The translations under genes and the position numbers were made by a program. Shown one piece after another: positions 18,046 through 27,026 of a stretch of DNA of 61,672 nt (positions are counted from its first letter, which is position 1; the number at the start of each line of letters is the position of its first letter). The notes under the pieces are model-generated. The model was given only the letters and a program-made list of their open reading frames with translations. It was not told the DNA's origin and did no database searches. The stretch lies in assembly GCA_947494535.1 (NCBI GenBank), contig CANLVU010000002.1, positions 1-61,672 of the forward strand, given 5' to 3'. Source of the DNA: Cytophagaceae bacterium. Its GTDB lineage: Bacteria > Bacteroidota > Bacteroidia > Cytophagales > Spirosomataceae.

Positions 18046-19238
18046 AAATAATGTCCCTGGCCGGTGGCCTGCCTCACTATTATAACCTAGTCCTAAACAA
18101 ATTGCAACGCGATTTTGGGGTGGAGGTTTGCGTGGTGGTGCCCACAGAAAAAGGGGCAACTTTAGGCGCTGGAGTTTACACATCGGACAAAGGCATCGAA
18201 TTCAAAGTTTTTCGCAGAGAGGAGTATACGACCTATTATGGCAAGAAGTTTTTCCGTGGTTTGAAGGAATTGATTTTGGCAGAAAAACCAGACGTCTTAA
18301 TGGTCAACTGGCCATACCAAGCCTCTTTTGTCTTTTATCCAGGTTGGTACCGATTTTTGCGCCGCAATCACGTTGCTCTCGTCTCAAAAGAGATTCCATT
18401 TCAAGTTCCCCATTATAACGAGGCCATTTCCTATTACTTACAAGGCGGCGGGGTGACTGAAAATAACCAAGCGCATCAATCGAATCCTTCCCTTCTAGCA
18501 CGATTAAAGTTCTTCATCGTACGCGAAACGAGAAAGCGTTTCTCTAATCTGGTAGACGCGCACATCAATTATTTAGATGAGGCCGTTGCTTTACATGGAA
18601 GCTATGGCGTTCCGGCTGAGAAAGTATTTATTACGGCGAATTCCCCGGATACGGATGCCCTTTTACATACTGTAAATGAATTAAAAAACGTTGCGGCTAA
18701 TCCATTCCGACTCTTGCATATCGGACGTCTGGTAAAATGGAAACAAGTAGATTTATTGATCGAGGCCGCCATTGCCTTGCGCGCGAAATTCCCGCAAACG
18801 GAATTAAGTATCGTGGGTGATGGGCCGGAACTGGCGGCCTTAAAAGCGGCAGCTTTGGGTCATGATTTCATTCAGTTCCACGGGGGTATTTATGATCCCA
18901 AAGAACTAGGTAAAATCACCTGTGAGTCAGGAATCTACGTCTTAGCCGGCATGGGCGGATTGTCCATTAATGAGGCGATGTGTTTCTCGAAACCGGTGGT
19001 GTGTTCCGTGGCAGATGGAACCGAAAAACGCCTCGTTCGCGAGGGTTACAATGGATATTACTTCGAATCGGGTTCAGTAGAAAGTCTGCAAGAGGTAATT
19101 GAAAAGCTTTTTTCAAATCCAGAGATGATTATGAAGATGGGCCAAAGGTCTAGAGAGATTATTGAAAAGGAAATTAATATACATTCGGTGCTATCTAACT
19201 ATATTGAAGCGTTCAAGTGGGCAGTGGACAGTCGCTAG
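18042..19238 (+). CDS. Glycosyltransferase family 4 with repeat-derived C-terminus
   Basis: The 398-residue GT-B enzyme has a C-terminal domain with RLLHIGRLVKWKQVDLLIEA, LSIVGDGPELAAL and a GLSINEAMCFSKPVVCS segment in the usual place of the donor-binding Glu motif. The N-terminus MKIMSLAGGLPHYYNLVL is typical of acceptor-side GT4 domains. Its last codons (Asp-Ser-Arg-stop) are formed by the first heptamers of a downstream repeat (CAGTCGC then TAGTCGC), so the stop codon is part of the repeat. It begins in the stop codon of the flippase. Confidence 0.9.
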   Translation: MKIMSLAGGLPHYYNLVLNKLQRDFGVEVCVVVPTEKGATLGAGVYTSDKGIEFKVFRREEYTTYYGKKFFRGLKELILAEKPDVLMVNWPYQASFVFYPGWYRFLRRNHVALVSKEIPFQVPHYNEAISYYLQGGGVTENNQAHQSNPSLLARLKFFIVRETRKRFSNLVDAHINYLDEAVALHGSYGVPAEKVFITANSPDTDALLHTVNELKNVAANPFRLLHIGRLVKWKQVDLLIEAAIALRAKFPQTELSIVGDGPELAALKAAALGHDFIQFHGGIYDPKELGKITCESGIYVLAGMGGLSINEAMCFSKPVVCSVADGTEKRLVREGYNGYYFESGSVESLQEVIEKLFSNPEMIMKMGQRSREIIEKEINIHSVLSNYIEAFKWAVDSR

Positions 19239-19335
19239 TCGCTAGTCGCTAGTCGAGAGTAAAGATTATAGAGTAGAGAGTATAGATAATAGAGGACAAT
19301 ATCTCTACTCTTTACTCTCCTATCTCTAATCTAAA
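19229..19335. repeat. Heptamer repeat patch with inverted second half
   Basis: From CAGTCGC at 19229 the sequence goes on in 7-bp steps: TAGTCGC twice, TAGTCGA, then a second unit class starting with GAGT or GAT (GAGTAAA, GATTATA, GAGTAGA, GAGTATA, GATAATA). From about 19301 to 19332 the complement appears (units such as TACTCTT, TACTCTC, CTATCTC), so the two halves can fold on each other. The direct step from TAGTC-type to GAGTA-type units links this patch with the arrays at 27696, 27872 and 38431. It fills most of the gap between the GT4 and wecB genes. Confidence 0.85.
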
Positions 19336-19367
19336 CTTAGTAAATTAGAATTTTTAAATAGGTATAA

Positions 19368-20465
19368 ATGAAAGTAATCCAAGTAGTCGGCGCCCGACCT
19401 AATTTCATGAAAGTAGCACCGCTACATCGCGCGATCCAAAAACTAGCCGGATGGACATCGAAGATTGTTCATACGGGCCAGCATTTTGACGCAAAAATGA
19501 GTGATGTATTTTTTACTCAATTGGAATTACCTAAGCCTGATTTCTTCTTAGGGATTGGTGGCGGAAGCCACACGGAAGTGACTGCCAAGATTATGGTGGC
19601 GTTCGAGAAAATCGTGGAAGCGGAGAAGCCGGATTTGATTATTGTGGTGGGAGATGTCACTTCGACTTTGGCCTGTACCTTAGTGGCCATCAAAATGGGC
19701 ATCAAAGTAGCCCACGTGGAAGCTGGATTACGCAGCTTTGACCGCAGCATGCCTGAAGAATTAAATCGTATTTTGACGGATAGCGTCGCTGATTATTTAT
19801 TTGTGACGGAGGAAAGTGGGATGCAGCATTTGAAAAATGAAGGTGTGGCAGATGAACGTGTCTTCTTCTCTGGTAATGTGATGATCGATTCACTTGTTCG
19901 TTACCAAGAAAAAGCGAAAACCACCACCATACTTGAAGACTTAGGGCTAGCGACTTGTGACTACATAGTCATGACCATGCACCGCCCGGCGAACGTGGAT
20001 ACGAAAGAGGGTCTTGAATCAATTCTTGAATTGATCGAATTAAGCAGTAAAGACACGAAGATTATCTTTCCTATTCACCCGAGAACTCGGGCGCACATGG
20101 AGAAATTTGGTTTAGCGGACCGTTTGGATCAGGCCAAAAACTTGATCATGACGGAGCCCTTAGGCTATTTAGAATTCATTCAATTGATGTCAAATGCGAC
20201 GGCAATCTTAACGGACTCAGGTGGTATCCAAGAAGAGACGACCTACTTAGGAGTTCCGTGTTTAACTTTCCGAGATTCAACTGAACGTCCAATCACGGTG
20301 ACCTTAGGTACGAACCAATTGCTATCTGATTTAGATCCAAAGAAAACCTACGCCGCTCTTGTAGAAATATTGGCGGGCAAGGTAAAGAAAGGAAGTATTC
20401 CTCCACTTTGGGATGGAAAAGCAGCCGAAAGAATCGCTGCACAACTCGCTAAAATCTTTGCTTAA
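19368..20465 (+). CDS. wecB: UDP-N-acetylglucosamine 2-epimerase (non-hydrolysing)
   Basis: WecB interconverts UDP-GlcNAc and UDP-ManNAc, supplying ManNAc for surface polysaccharide. The start VGARPNFMKVAPLHRA, the VVGDVTSTLA and HVEAGLRSFDRSMPEE segments, and SGGIQEETTYLGVPCLT are all characteristic. At 365 residues it is full length. It begins 129 nt after the preceding GT4 gene, across the heptamer patch. Its stop overlaps the next start (TAATG at 20463-20467). Confidence 0.96.
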   Translation: MKVIQVVGARPNFMKVAPLHRAIQKLAGWTSKIVHTGQHFDAKMSDVFFTQLELPKPDFFLGIGGGSHTEVTAKIMVAFEKIVEAEKPDLIIVVGDVTSTLACTLVAIKMGIKVAHVEAGLRSFDRSMPEELNRILTDSVADYLFVTEESGMQHLKNEGVADERVFFSGNVMIDSLVRYQEKAKTTTILEDLGLATCDYIVMTMHRPANVDTKEGLESILELIELSSKDTKIIFPIHPRTRAHMEKFGLADRLDQAKNLIMTEPLGYLEFIQLMSNATAILTDSGGIQEETTYLGVPCLTFRDSTERPITVTLGTNQLLSDLDPKKTYAALVEILAGKVKKGSIPPLWDGKAAERIAAQLAKIFA

Positions 20466-21670
20466 TGTCGTCTAAAAAGCTACATATCGTCCTACTCTCC
20501 TACCACGACAGCAATGGCGGGGCTGGAATTGCGGCGGGCAGATTGAAAGTGGCTTTGGAAAACGCGGGACATCGAGTAGACTACATAGTTAGAGAAAAAG
20601 CGAGTACTTCGAACGCAATAAAATTCGGTAATGGCCTGATTTCCTGGTTGAAATTCATTGCGGAGCGCTTGTTCTTTCTGCGCTTCGAAAAAGATAAGTC
20701 CATCCGATTCCTATTCAATCCGGGTGTTTTTGGGAGTGACATTTCAAGACATTTGCTGATCCAAAAGGCAGATATCGTGCATTTGCATTGGGTGAATTTT
20801 GGCTTTCTGTCCGTGAGCGACATTGCGTCCCTGACTCGATTAAATAAACCTGTTTTTTGGACCCTGCACGATATGTGGGCCTTTACTGGGGGCTGTCACC
20901 ACAGTGGAACTTGCGAGCATTTTCAACAGAGTTGTGGGGATTGCAAATTCTTGAAAAATCCCAATCCGAATGATCTTTCGCATCGCATGTGGGAAGCAAA
21001 AAAATCCAACTTTGCGAACAAAAACCTGCACATCATTACCTGTAGTGATTGGCTTGGAAATAGAGCGAAACAAAGTAGTATTTTGGGAGGACATTCTATT
21101 CAAACGATTCCAAATGCAATAGATACAGAATTCTTTTCGCCAACTGCTAATAGCCTAGGATTAGATCCGAAAAAGAAATACGTTCTTTTCGTGGCGATGC
21201 GAGTGAATGCACCAGCGAAAGGATTTCATTTATTGAAAGAAGCCTTGCAATTCCTAGATCCTACAACAACCGAACTACTCATCGTGGGTGGAGAGATGAC
21301 GGAAGACTTACCTTTGAAAGCACATAATTTTGGGCTGGTTTCAGACCCAGCTAAAATGCGTGATATTTATGCCGCGGCAGACGTTTTTGTGACTCCTTCT
21401 TTGGAAGAAAATTTACCCAATACGATCATGGAAGCAATGGCATGCGGCACGGCTTGTGTCGGATTCGAAGTGGGAGGAATTCCAGAGATGATCGAACACG
21501 AAGTGACTGGCTATGTGGCCGATGCATTTGAGCCGGCAGATTTGGCAAAAGGCATCAACTGGTGCCTCGAGTCTACAACCTCTGGATCAAAATCCAGAGA
21601 ACGCGCGATACAATTATACGACCAAACTACCGTTGCCCAGCAACACCTCGCCTATTATGCCCAAGCTTAG
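20465..21670 (+). CDS. Glycosyltransferase family 4
   Basis: The 401-residue protein begins LHIVLLSYHDSNGGAGIAAGRL and carries the Cys-rich insert GGCHHSGTCEHFQQSC-GDC that many Bacteroidota GT4 enzymes have after TLHDMWAFT. The C-terminal domain shows KKYVLFVAMRVNAPAKGFHLL and PSLEENLPNTIMEAMACGTACVGF as the donor-binding motif. It is coupled to wecB through TAATG and overlaps the next GT2 gene by 14 nt. Confidence 0.91.
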   Translation: MSSKKLHIVLLSYHDSNGGAGIAAGRLKVALENAGHRVDYIVREKASTSNAIKFGNGLISWLKFIAERLFFLRFEKDKSIRFLFNPGVFGSDISRHLLIQKADIVHLHWVNFGFLSVSDIASLTRLNKPVFWTLHDMWAFTGGCHHSGTCEHFQQSCGDCKFLKNPNPNDLSHRMWEAKKSNFANKNLHIITCSDWLGNRAKQSSILGGHSIQTIPNAIDTEFFSPTANSLGLDPKKKYVLFVAMRVNAPAKGFHLLKEALQFLDPTTTELLIVGGEMTEDLPLKAHNFGLVSDPAKMRDIYAAADVFVTPSLEENLPNTIMEAMACGTACVGFEVGGIPEMIEHEVTGYVADAFEPADLAKGINWCLESTTSGSKSRERAIQLYDQTTVAQQHLAYYAQA

Positions 21671-22421
21671 TATCATCACCATCACCTACCAGGCAGAGGC
21701 CTATATCGAACGTACGCTAAACAGTGTATTCGAACAAGGCTGCGCAGAAGAGATTGATTATATCGTGGTGGATGGGGATTCGAAAGACCGAACTTTAGAA
21801 ATCATTGAGGCTAATAAAGCCCAGATAAACCAAGTCATTTCTGAAAAGGACAAGGGCATTTACGATGCCATGAACAAGGGAATGCAACTAGCAAAAGGAG
21901 ATTATATCCTATTTTTGAATGCGGGGGACACGTTTGCGTCGGCAACGACCTTGAAAAACATCTTACTAGAACTAGCGAAAAATCCCGATGTGTTGTATGG
22001 TGAAGCAGTTTTCGTCACTAATGAAGGGCAGTCATTAGGACTTAGAAGCGAAGTGACACCACATCGGTTGCCTGCTAAATTAAGCTGGCGAGATTTCAAA
22101 TATGGTATGCTGATTTGCCACCAAGCATTTATTGCAAAACGTAGCATTGCTCCACTTTTTGAATTACAATACAAACTCAGTTCCGACATTGATTGGGAGA
22201 TTCAGGTATTGAGGAGAAGTCAGCAAATTCTGAAATCTGCTGAACCTATTTGTCATTATTTGATGGGTGGTGCCTCGGTACAAAACCTACAGAGATCATG
22301 GAAAGAGCGCTATGAAGTACTAAAATCACATTTTGGCTATTTACCAAATCTTTTCAACCACCTGGTTATTATTACACGCGGATTGATTTTTGCCGTGAAA
22401 AAACAGGGCAAATATTGGTAA
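21657..22421 (+). CDS. Glycosyltransferase family 2
   Basis: The likely start is the ATG at 21657 (MPKLSIITITYQAEAYIERTL), which gives a 254-residue GT-A enzyme; the frame is open upstream but that part has no family resemblance and overlaps the preceding GT4 gene. The nucleotide-binding VVDGDSKDRT, SEKDKGIYDAMNKG and the ILFLNAGD segment are the GT2 core. A basic, hydrophobic C-terminus may sit on the membrane. It is the last glycosyltransferase of the cluster. Confidence 0.9.
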   Translation: MPKLSIITITYQAEAYIERTLNSVFEQGCAEEIDYIVVDGDSKDRTLEIIEANKAQINQVISEKDKGIYDAMNKGMQLAKGDYILFLNAGDTFASATTLKNILLELAKNPDVLYGEAVFVTNEGQSLGLRSEVTPHRLPAKLSWRDFKYGMLICHQAFIAKRSIAPLFELQYKLSSDIDWEIQVLRRSQQILKSAEPICHYLMGGASVQNLQRSWKERYEVLKSHFGYLPNLFNHLVIITRGLIFAVKKQGKYW

Positions 22422-22441
22422 TATCACCTATATTTGTGGCT

Positions 22442-23209
22442 ATGAGATTTTGCACAATCCTACTTTTTCTGGCGATCAGCTATCTTAGTTTTGGCCAAAA
22501 ATTTCGATTCAATTCGAGTGTCGGAACATCGTATATTTCCTGGTACGAAAAACAAATGACGATGGATTTAGCAGTAGAAATCTCTTTCCAAAATCCAGAA
22601 AAAAATCACAAGAAATTCATTGCCCTTAAAACCATGGGGAATATTTCTGGCACCTCGATTGACCGAGGCAGGTATACCTTTATTGAACCTCCAATCAATA
22701 ATTTCAATCAACCCATACAACCTACCGACATTTTGCAATCCAGATATCGTGGAGCAGAAGCGGAAGCAGGTTTAATCTGGAACACAAAAAGTAATAAAGC
22801 TATTCGCTTCACACCAATTTTGAGTTTATATAGCCGATCATTAGCTCGAAAAATTAGCTCTTTAAAGTCAGAATATATCGAAGAAGAGAAATATTCCTTA
22901 CACGGAATTAGCGGAGGAATGGGCCTAGTCTTCCCAGGAAAAACAACCATCCATTTGCAAGCACAAGTCTTTCAGCCTTTATATGACCAGGTAACATTGT
23001 ATGGGCGCTATATAGGCATACCCTATGAATCCTTGGTTTCCGATAAACCCCTAAATTTCAAGGCTAAGATTCAATTTTCAAAAGGCAATTTTGGCTGGAC
23101 TTTAAATCTAGAATCCCTCAATTTAGCTGGTGCAGAAAATCCTAAATCAAAGTCGATTGAAGCATCTCAAGCCATCATTCCTTCCACGCTTTTCACTTAT
23201 TTCTTCTAA
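22442..23209 (+). CDS. Secreted, probably outer-membrane protein of unknown family
   Basis: Starting at the ATG at 22442 gives a good signal peptide (MRFCTILLFLAISYLSFGQ) and a 255-residue product; an in-frame ATG at 22415 is less likely. The mature part has alternating hydrophobic residues and ends with aromatic residues (TLFTYFF), as outer-membrane beta-barrels do. It lies 1 nt before the TonB-dependent receptor gene and is probably co-transcribed with it. I do not recognise the family. Confidence 0.78.
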   Translation: MRFCTILLFLAISYLSFGQKFRFNSSVGTSYISWYEKQMTMDLAVEISFQNPEKNHKKFIALKTMGNISGTSIDRGRYTFIEPPINNFNQPIQPTDILQSRYRGAEAEAGLIWNTKSNKAIRFTPILSLYSRSLARKISSLKSEYIEEEKYSLHGISGGMGLVFPGKTTIHLQAQVFQPLYDQVTLYGRYIGIPYESLVSDKPLNFKAKIQFSKGNFGWTLNLESLNLAGAENPKSKSIEASQAIIPSTLFTYFF

Positions 23210-23210
23210 G

Positions 23211-25112
23211 ATGAAGAAATTAGCCCTGATCCTCCTTTTTTGTTATCCGATTTTAGCCCAAACTGATACAACGAAAATATTAGAAGAAGTTAAAGTCTAT
23301 GTTTTCGAACAAAAAAGAAGCCCCTTATTAACGCCAGATGCCTTTATTCAAAGCAAAGATCTTCAGCGTCTCAGCTCAACCCATTTTGTTTCTACCCTCA
23401 ATTCGATGGCGGGCATTCGAATGGAAGAAAGATCGCCTGGAAGTTATCGAATCGCTATTCGAGGTAGTTCGTTAAGGGCCCCTTTTGGAGTTAGAAACAC
23501 GAAAGTATATTGGAACCAGATTCCATTCACTGACGCAGGTAACAACACCTATATTTCACTTTTAGAACCGGCTATATTTTCTTCGCTCACCGTCACAAAA
23601 GGACCATCAGCCGGCATTTACGGTGCTGGGACGGGAGGAGCTTTGTTATTTGAGAGTGCCCCACGGGGAAATTTGTTGAGCGCTGAGACCGTTTACCATA
23701 CCTTAGGAGGAATGAAGGCTGCGGTCGATGTCTCTTCTGAAAACCATCGATTATACGCCTCCTTTAATCAGCAAGAGGGTTACCGAGCACAGTCAGCGAT
23801 GAAGAAGCAATGGATTTCGTATGAATTTCACCACCGTTTCGCGAAAGAGTTAAATCTAGATTTGAATACCTATTATGTAGATTTAGCTTACCAAACCCCG
23901 GGAGGATTAACCAAAGCTCAATTCGTGGCAAATCCTTTACAGGCTAGACCGGCCGCAGGGATTTTCAAGAGTGCAGAACAGCAAGGAGCTACCTTTTACA
24001 TCAAAAGTTTTGGCCTAAGTGCGCGTGCTGCTCAGGTACTTAATTCGCAATGGGCCTGGGATCTTAGCCAATCGCTGCAAGTAAATAGGGTAGAAAATCC
24101 AACGATTAGAAACTATGAAATTCGTCAGGAACCCAATTATTCCACGCGTGGAGTGATTCATCGAAAAGGGGTTATCAATAGCGACCTTGGATTTGAATAC
24201 CAAGCAGGTCAGATGAATAGTTCGACTTTTGGCAATCGAAATGGAGTTAAAGACACCCTTCAATTAACCCAAAACACACATGTTCAGCAAGGATCGCTTT
24301 TCTTGCAAAATGAATATGCTGAATTATCCAATTGGATTTTCACTTTCTCTGGCAGTTTAAGTAGCTATTGGACGGAATACATAGGCAATGAAGCCATCTT
24401 CTCGCCTCGCCTTGCGGTCTTGCGCAAATTAGGGAATCATCAAAGTTTGGTTTTAAAAGTCGCTCATGGGTATTCGCCACCCAGCATTTCAGAATTGCGC
24501 CCTTCAACTGGCCAAATTAACACTAATTTAAAGGCAGAAAAAGGTTGGAATCACGAGATCACCTACCGAGGGAAATACGATAAATTGACGTGGGATGTAA
24601 GTGTCTATCAATTTAATTTAGACGAAACCATTGTGATTCGAAGAGCAGCCGACGGATCCGACTATTTCACGAATGCGGGTTCAACTACCCAGCAAGGATT
24701 TGAATTGAGTTCGACCTGGATGATCAACTCTCAACTTTCGTTAGAACAATCCCATACTTGGCAAAATTTTCAATTTGCGAATGGTAATTTCTTAACGGGA
24801 ACAACTCCTTATCAGCAAGCGACGACACTTCTCTGGCGACATCCTTCTGGTTTGAGTCTGATACAGAATTTTCAATTTGTGGATTATCAATACCTGAATG
24901 ATGCAAATACGGAGCAGATGGGTTCGTATCGACTTTGGAATACAAAAATAAGTTATGCTAGAAAACGATGGACTTTATGGGCCACTGCTGATAATCTAGG
25001 AGATGAGCGCTATTCTTCAGGTCCAGATTTAAATGCCACAGGTGGACGTTTTTACAATCCATCTCCCGGCCGAAACTTTCACATCGGACTACAACTTAAC
25101 CTAGCCTATTAG
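23211..25112 (+). CDS. TonB-dependent outer-membrane receptor
   Basis: The ATG at 23211 gives a signal peptide (MKKLALILLFCYPILAQ) and 633 residues. A possible TonB box (EEVKVYV) is followed by the plug domain (DAFIQSKDLQRLS, AGIRMEERSPGSYRIAIRG, VTKGPSAGIYGAGTGGALLFE). A 22-strand-type barrel follows, ending in FHIGLQLNLAY with aromatic C-terminus. It lacks the N-terminal carboxypeptidase-like extension of SusC proteins, so a metal complex, siderophore or cofactor is a more likely substrate than a glycan. No substrate gene is adjacent. The 3' end overlaps the convergent response-regulator gene by 17 bp. Confidence 0.9.
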   Translation: MKKLALILLFCYPILAQTDTTKILEEVKVYVFEQKRSPLLTPDAFIQSKDLQRLSSTHFVSTLNSMAGIRMEERSPGSYRIAIRGSSLRAPFGVRNTKVYWNQIPFTDAGNNTYISLLEPAIFSSLTVTKGPSAGIYGAGTGGALLFESAPRGNLLSAETVYHTLGGMKAAVDVSSENHRLYASFNQQEGYRAQSAMKKQWISYEFHHRFAKELNLDLNTYYVDLAYQTPGGLTKAQFVANPLQARPAAGIFKSAEQQGATFYIKSFGLSARAAQVLNSQWAWDLSQSLQVNRVENPTIRNYEIRQEPNYSTRGVIHRKGVINSDLGFEYQAGQMNSSTFGNRNGVKDTLQLTQNTHVQQGSLFLQNEYAELSNWIFTFSGSLSSYWTEYIGNEAIFSPRLAVLRKLGNHQSLVLKVAHGYSPPSISELRPSTGQINTNLKAEKGWNHEITYRGKYDKLTWDVSVYQFNLDETIVIRRAADGSDYFTNAGSTTQQGFELSSTWMINSQLSLEQSHTWQNFQFANGNFLTGTTPYQQATTLLWRHPSGLSLIQNFQFVDYQYLNDANTEQMGSYRLWNTKISYARKRWTLWATADNLGDERYSSGPDLNATGGRFYNPSPGRNFHIGLQLNLAY

Positions 25113-25812
25113 CGTTTAGCCGCTCCATCAATTCTCCAATGTGAGAATCGCTAACCGCTATTTCGTAATTCCCAATTTTAATTCGCTGTTGCTTTATGGT
25201 TTCGATCTTCTGTAGATTCACAATGAACGATTTGTGCACGCGCATAAAACCATGAGGCATTATTTTAGCCTCGACACTTTTCATTGTCTGTTTGGTCAAA
25301 ATAGGATAGCGCTCCCCCTCCACGAAAATCTTCACATAATCTTTCAATCCTTCCATGTGTGTCACGCTAGGTACTGAAATTCGAACAAGCGAATACTCCA
25401 CATTCACAAAAAAGAAATCTTCTAAAGGATCTTTTCCTACCACATTTTTACCTACAAAAATATGATACGCCTTGTTTACACTTAGCGCGAAACGATCAAG
25501 ACTTACCGGTTTCATCAGATAATCAACCGCATCTAGATTATAACTTTCTACCGCATAATTAGCATATGCAGTTACGAAAATTACGAGCGGTTTGACGGCC
25601 AAAGAAGACAAGAATGACGTCCCTAATAAGCCTGGCATTTGAATATCTAGGAACACTAAATCGACCTGCTCCTTTTGCAGCAATTCCATCGCCTCGAAAG
25701 CATTCGAACAGGATCCTACCAAATGTAAAAAAGGAATTTGCTTTACATTTTCCTCCATTAATTTACGGCCCATCACTTCGTCGTCCACGACAATGCAGTT
25801 CATTTTTACCAT
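25096..25812 (-). CDS. LytTR-family response regulator
   Basis: The 238-residue protein has an N-terminal receiver domain (CIVVDDEVMGRKLM, phospho-acceptor Asp56 in LVFLDIQMPG, VTAYANYAVESYNLDAVDYLMKP). A C-terminal LytTR DNA-binding domain follows (THMEGLKDYVKIF, ILTKQTMKSVE, FMRVHKSFIVNLQKIE). It starts 1 nt after the histidine kinase gene and forms a two-component system with it. The target genes are unknown; the divergent secreted-protein gene at 27027 is a reasonable candidate. Confidence 0.95.
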   Translation of the reverse strand: MVKMNCIVVDDEVMGRKLMEENVKQIPFLHLVGSCSNAFEAMELLQKEQVDLVFLDIQMPGLLGTSFLSSLAVKPLVIFVTAYANYAVESYNLDAVDYLMKPVSLDRFALSVNKAYHIFVGKNVVGKDPLEDFFFVNVEYSLVRISVPSVTHMEGLKDYVKIFVEGERYPILTKQTMKSVEAKIMPHGFMRVHKSFIVNLQKIETIKQQRIKIGNYEIAVSDSHIGELMERLNANRLG

Positions 25813-25813
25813 C

Positions 25814-26869
25814 TTATTTCAAAGTTAGGTTTAGTTCCACGGAGAAATTTACTTCATCCTCTTCAATCGTTAATACGTGTTTTTTAGGGTATAATAATTC
25901 CAATCGACGTTTGACATTCTTCAAACCAATTCCAGAACTGGGGTCCTTAAATATTTGCTCCTCTTTCCCCTTTTTATTCTTCACTAGAAAATGTAATCCA
26001 TGTTCTGTCGTCTCAAGAGTCACATAGATAAAAGGTTTATCCACTAAACCCACCCCATGTTTTACCGCATTTTCCACAAAGGGAATCAGTAACATAGGCT
26101 CAATCATATGCCCAGCACCATCTCCCTTCACTAGGAAATTAAAATCAACATTACCGTCAAAACGCATTTTTTGGAGATCAATGTAATTCTCCACATAGGC
26201 TAATTCATTCATCAAGGGAACCATCGTTTGATCCGAATCATATAACATATAGCGCATCAAAGAAGACAAGCGCATCGTTACATCTTCCGCTTTTTCCAAG
26301 GCTTTAGTCCGAATCAAATACACAATACTGTTCAGGATATTAAAGATAAAATGAGGACTAATCTGCGAGCGTAAAAAAGCCAATTCTGATTTCAATTGCT
26401 CATTTTTCTGTTCTTCCTTATTGGCATCTTGTTCTAAAAACTCTAACAACAAACCATAAGCAGAAGCAATAGCGGACACCATGATGAGTGGGAATACCCC
26501 CAAAATCTCCGGAGCCGTACCGTGTTCATGCTCAAATTCCAAAAAAGTATGGTGAAACAATGTCTGTAACAAAAAGAATCCAACATTTGTCACAATCAAT
26601 ACAGCGAAAAACACCCAAATTCCTTTCTTCTTAAATACATAAGGAATTAACACGAGCGTTATCACATAAAACAACGGCATCACCGTGATTAACTCTACCC
26701 AAATATGTTCCGAAAATTCCGGATTATCGTGAGGATGCGGATGAGCCACTTCATGCGTTTGATGAACAGGGCTTAATAAAGGTAAACCAACCCACATTCC
26801 CCAAAGAATCAGGTTAAACAACACCTGAAAGGTGCGCTTGGTTTTCCGATAATTAATAGCCTGCCACAT
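25814..26869 (-). CDS. LytS/YehU-type sensor histidine kinase
   Basis: About five hydrophobic segments fill the first ~140 residues, without a recognisable ligand domain; a His/Pro-rich loop (HQTHEVAHPHPHDN) lies between the first two. A short coiled linker (EQKNEQLKSELAFLRSQ) leads to the His_kinase domain, with the H-box SQISPHFIFNILNS near residue 170, the N-box PFVENAVKHG and the G-box SGIGLKNVKRRLELLY. The His-rich extracytoplasmic loop might bind metal, which is inference only. Confidence 0.93.
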   Translation of the reverse strand: MWQAINYRKTKRTFQVLFNLILWGMWVGLPLLSPVHQTHEVAHPHPHDNPEFSEHIWVELITVMPLFYVITLVLIPYVFKKKGIWVFFAVLIVTNVGFFLLQTLFHHTFLEFEHEHGTAPEILGVFPLIMVSAIASAYGLLLEFLEQDANKEEQKNEQLKSELAFLRSQISPHFIFNILNSIVYLIRTKALEKAEDVTMRLSSLMRYMLYDSDQTMVPLMNELAYVENYIDLQKMRFDGNVDFNFLVKGDGAGHMIEPMLLIPFVENAVKHGVGLVDKPFIYVTLETTEHGLHFLVKNKKGKEEQIFKDPSSGIGLKNVKRRLELLYPKKHVLTIEEDEVNFSVELNLTLK

Positions 26870-26885
26870 ACAATGATGATTTTTA

Positions 26886-26893
26886 CAAATCTA
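26886..26893 (-). promoter_or_regulatory. -7 promoter element for the LytS/LytTR pair
   Basis: The minus strand reads TAGATTTG, an exact TAnnTTTG match, 16 bp upstream of the kinase start codon. Confidence 0.55.
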
Positions 26894-27026
26894 GCCAATT
26901 AAGGGGAATCCTCCTCCACCCTTCATCGATAGAATAGGACCTTTAATCTTCTAAAAATGCCTTTGTATCTAAATGGATTTATTGAAACGGTATAATGTGT
27001 ACATTCGTAAAAAAATAAAACAAAAT

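Noticed and set aside
21513-21656. Longer N-terminus for the GT2 gene
   Set aside because: The extra residues lie within the GT4 gene in another frame and do not resemble a GT2 domain, which starts at MPKLSIITITY.
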